From: Micromonospora sp. MH99
GTDB taxonomy: Bacteria; Actinomycetota; Actinomycetes; Mycobacteriales; Micromonosporaceae
Length of the DNA stretch: 64,000 nt
Direction of reading: 5' to 3'
Assembly (NCBI RefSeq): GCF_021442385.1
Contig: NZ_MUZA01000021.1
Coordinates: 30,024-94,023, forward strand
The notes below the pieces were generated by a model that had not been told where the DNA came from, searched no databases, and was given only the letters and a program-made list of their open reading frames with translations. Of this stretch, positions 62,339 through 64,000 are shown one piece after another. Position numbers and translations under genes: made by a program. Each line of letters begins with the position of its first letter. Position 1 is the first letter of the stretch.

Positions 62339-62955
62339 GGAACCGTGACCTTCCTTCCGGTGATGGTCCAACCTTCGCGGACCAGACGGCCGACCTGCTC
62401 GACGAGCTGGCGCCGCTCGGCTTCCTTGATGCGCTCGGTGAGCGCGTCCACGTCGTCGTCGTCGAGCACCGGCACCGCGACCTGCGCCACGATCGGCCCG
62501 GTGTCCATGCCCGCGTCGACGAAGAAGAGCGTGGCCCCGGTGAGCTTCACGCCGTAGGCGAGGGCGTCGCGCGGGCCGTGGATGCCGGGGAACGCCGGCA
62601 GCAGGGTGTTGTGGGTGTTCAGGTAGCGGTCACCGAAGGCGGCGAGGAAGTGCGGGCCGACCAACTTGAGGAAACCGGCGGAGATGACCAGGTCGGGCTC
62701 GTGCTTGGCGACGTGCGCGGTGAGCGCGCGGTCCCAGTCCTGGCGGCTGTCGTGGTCGCGGACCCGCTCGACGAAGGTCGGCACCCCCGCGGCCTCGGCG
62801 CGCTCCAGGCCCGCGATGCCGTCGCGGTCCGCGCCGACGGCGACGACCTGTGCGCCGTACGCGGGATCGGCGGCGGCGTCCAGCAGGGCCTGAAGGTTGC
62901 TCCCGGAGCCGGAGATGAGGACGACGATGCGGGCGGCGGACGCGGGCTCGGTCAC
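62335..62955 (-). CDS. purN: Phosphoribosylglycinamide formyltransferase
   Basis: A 206-residue enzyme that formylates GAR in purine synthesis with 10-formyl-THF. Motifs are [20 protein letters not shown] at the GAR-phosphate site, [16 protein letters not shown], and the catalytic [20 protein letters not shown] (Asn/His pair), with the Asp in DAGMDTGPI. It starts at GTG. Coupled to purH by a 4-base overlap. Confidence 0.96.
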   Translation of the reverse strand: MTEPASAARIVVLISGSGSNLQALLDAAADPAYGAQVVAVGADRDGIAGLERAEAAGVPTFVERVRDHDSRQDWDRALTAHVAKHEPDLVISAGFLKLVGPHFLAAFGDRYLNTHNTLLPAFPGIHGPRDALAYGVKLTGATLFFVDAGMDTGPIVAQVAVPVLDDDDVDALTERIKEAERRQLVEQVGRLVREGWTITGRKVTVP

Positions 62956-63162
62956 CGGGCCACCCTATCGGGCAGGTCAGGGTGCCCCTCGGTTGGGCGG
63001 TTCGCCGATCTGTGACAGTGCGCGCCGAGCGGAATGAACCAGTATCAGGGGTAATGCGCGGTATGTCGTCACGCTGCTGTGCTGTGCCTGAGGTCGTCTG
63101 ACCGCGATCATGGATGGGAACAACAGCAGCAACTGACGGAACCAGTCCAAGGAGCTTCTCGA

Positions 63163-63753
63163 ATGCAGCCCGGCAACCCCGGTCAGGACCCGTACGGCCA
63201 GCAGCCCAACCAGGATCCGACCGCGCCCCAGCCGCCGCACGACCCGTACGCCCCGCCGCCGGCCGCCCCGTACGGCCAGCAGCCCACCTCGGGTCAGCCC
63301 TACGGTCAGCCCACCTCGGGCCAGCCGTACGGCCAGCCGCCGGCGGCTCCGTACGGTCAGCAGCCCGGCGCCCCGTACGGCCAGCAGCCGCAGGACCCGT
63401 ACGGCGCACCGCAGGCCCCGTACGGCCAGCAGCAGCCCTACGGTGGCGCCCCGACGTACCCGAACGCCGGTTACCCCCAGCAGCAGGGCCAGAACAACAC
63501 CCTCGGCCTGGTGTCGATGATCCTCGGCATCGCGTCGATCCCGCTGATCTGCTGCCTCTACCTGGGCATCCCGGTGGGTATCGCGGGCGTGGTGACCGGT
63601 TACCTCGCGAAGCAGAAGGTCGCCCAGGGCCAGGCCAACAACGCCGGCCAGGCCAAGACCGGCCTGATCTGCGGCGCGGTCGGCGTCGGCCTGGGCATCC
63701 TGCTGCTCATCATCAGCGTCGTGGCGAACGTCAACCTGCCGACCGAGCCCTGA
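63163..63753 (+). CDS. DUF4190-like membrane protein with PYGQ-rich leader
   Basis: A 196-residue protein. Residues 1-108 are a disordered Pro/Tyr/Gly/Gln region with repeated PYGQQP and GQPYGQPTSGQ units. Residues about 115-196 hold two membrane helices (GLVSMILGIASIPLICCLYL and LICGAVGVGLGILLLIISVV) in the DUF4190 arrangement with the GYLAKQKVAQGQ loop. The family is common in actinobacteria and of unknown function. AAGGAG lies nine bases before the ATG. It is divergent from purN. Confidence 0.8.
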   Translation: MQPGNPGQDPYGQQPNQDPTAPQPPHDPYAPPPAAPYGQQPTSGQPYGQPTSGQPYGQPPAAPYGQQPGAPYGQQPQDPYGAPQAPYGQQQPYGGAPTYPNAGYPQQQGQNNTLGLVSMILGIASIPLICCLYLGIPVGIAGVVTGYLAKQKVAQGQANNAGQAKTGLICGAVGVGLGILLLIISVVANVNLPTEP

Positions 63754-63772
63754 GCAGACCCCTGCTCCCGAC

Positions 63773-63802
63773 GGGGCGCTCCGGATCCGTCCGGGGCGCC
63801 CC
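63773..63802 (+). terminator. Terminator after the DUF4190-like gene
   Basis: A 13-bp stem with one mismatch (63773-63785 with 63790-63802) closes a four-base loop, 20 bases after the stop codon. Confidence 0.65.
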
Positions 63803-63870
63803 GCGCCGTCTCCGTACCCCGTGGGTAGTCCCAGCCGTCGGCCGTGCCCCGCATCGGCCGTGCCGAGCGT

Positions 63871-63915
63871 CGGCAGCGGCAGCGGCAGCGGCAGCGGCAG
63901 CGGCAGCGGCAGCGG
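63871..63915. repeat. Hexanucleotide repeat (GGCAGC), about 7.5 units
   Basis: CGGCAG repeats perfectly for 45 bases just past the end of the partial gene at the right edge. It lies in noncoding DNA. Confidence 0.95.
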
Positions 63916-63919
63916 ACGG

Positions 63920-64000
63920 TCAGGCTCCGGGGCGCACCGGCGGGGTCTGAGCGGCGCGCGGGCTCCGGGCGAGCACCCGGGTGGCAGCCGCGCCGAGCAG
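63920..64000 (-). CDS. C-terminal end of an unidentified protein (cut by right edge)
   Basis: The minus strand reads LLGAAATRVLARSPRAAQTP then PVRPGA and TGA at 63920-63922, 26 codons, all with G/C-ending codons. It stays open to the window end. In related actinobacteria a multi-pass membrane protein (DUF6350/PerM-like) lies beside purN, but the visible residues are too few to say. Confidence 0.5.
   Translation of the reverse strand: MLGAAATRVLARSPRAAQTPPVRPGA

Overview
This window looks like chromosomal DNA of a high-GC actinobacterium, most probably a member of the Micromonosporaceae (Micromonospora or Salinispora type). The grounds are uniformly G/C-ending codons, frequent GTG starts with 4-bp ATGA/GTGA gene overlaps, a mycobacterial-type Sdh1 succinate dehydrogenase, a eukaryote-like NADP isocitrate dehydrogenase and T7SS-associated small proteins. 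Genus is inferred from style and content, not from a search. I saw no rRNA, tRNA, CRISPR array or transposase.

Layout. 1-3240: a peptide/nickel-type ABC importer operon on the minus strand, cut by the left edge. 3768-6793: tldD and tldE/pmbA, separated by three 62-bp tandem repeats. 7040-10851: sdhCAB. 10976-18100: small genes (NUDIX, pterin-dehydratase-like, membrane proteins, PH domain, two methyltransferases, MFS exporter, SRPBCC and glyoxalase proteins), with several recurring regulatory motifs. 18136-19221: ychF. 19374-22112: a T7SS-type effector cluster (YbaB-like, EspC-like, WXG100-like, exonuclease, nucleotidyltransferase, possible immunity protein). 22120-28251: peptidase S51, a SigE-type sigma factor with its membrane partner, an FAD oxidase, and an Ada-AlkA fusion plus Ogt (alkylation repair). 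28289-32040: a heterodimeric ABC exporter. 32105-37602: two lower-GC genes, a winged-helix/degenerate-PLD protein and a pseudokinase-SF1 helicase fusion. 38179-41752: valS and a secreted EEP-family nuclease/phosphatase. 41800-45973: membrane protein and a four-gene ABC-2 export operon. 46246-49785: APS kinase fused to a degraded ATP sulfurylase, then a DeoR regulator and galT. 50085-54368: icd, an MBL-fold hydrolase, mdh, folD. 54812-60673: a complete peptide ABC importer operon. 60767-62955: purN-purH. 63163-63753: a DUF4190-like membrane protein. The right edge holds the end of another gene.

How the genes work together. Central metabolism is well represented: succinate, isocitrate and malate dehydrogenases, FolD supplying formyl-folate, and PurN/PurH consuming it. 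Two peptide importers bracket the window. Alkylation repair is an operon (Ada-AlkA then Ogt).

The most interesting parts are: (a) the lower-GC two-gene helicase/PLD-like island at 32105-37602, a candidate undescribed defence or nucleic-acid surveillance system; (b) a family of roughly 55-61-bp palindromic repeats, one of which is inserted in frame inside the Ada-AlkA gene while two others supply stop codons of neighbouring genes; (c) repeat insertions exactly at the stop/start overlaps of two operons (tldD-tldE and the oligopeptide permease genes) that create chains of translationally coupled mini-ORFs; (d) a 27-bp GGGTAT-ending element shared by two operons; and (e) a duplicated ychF 3' end flanking an orphan gene.
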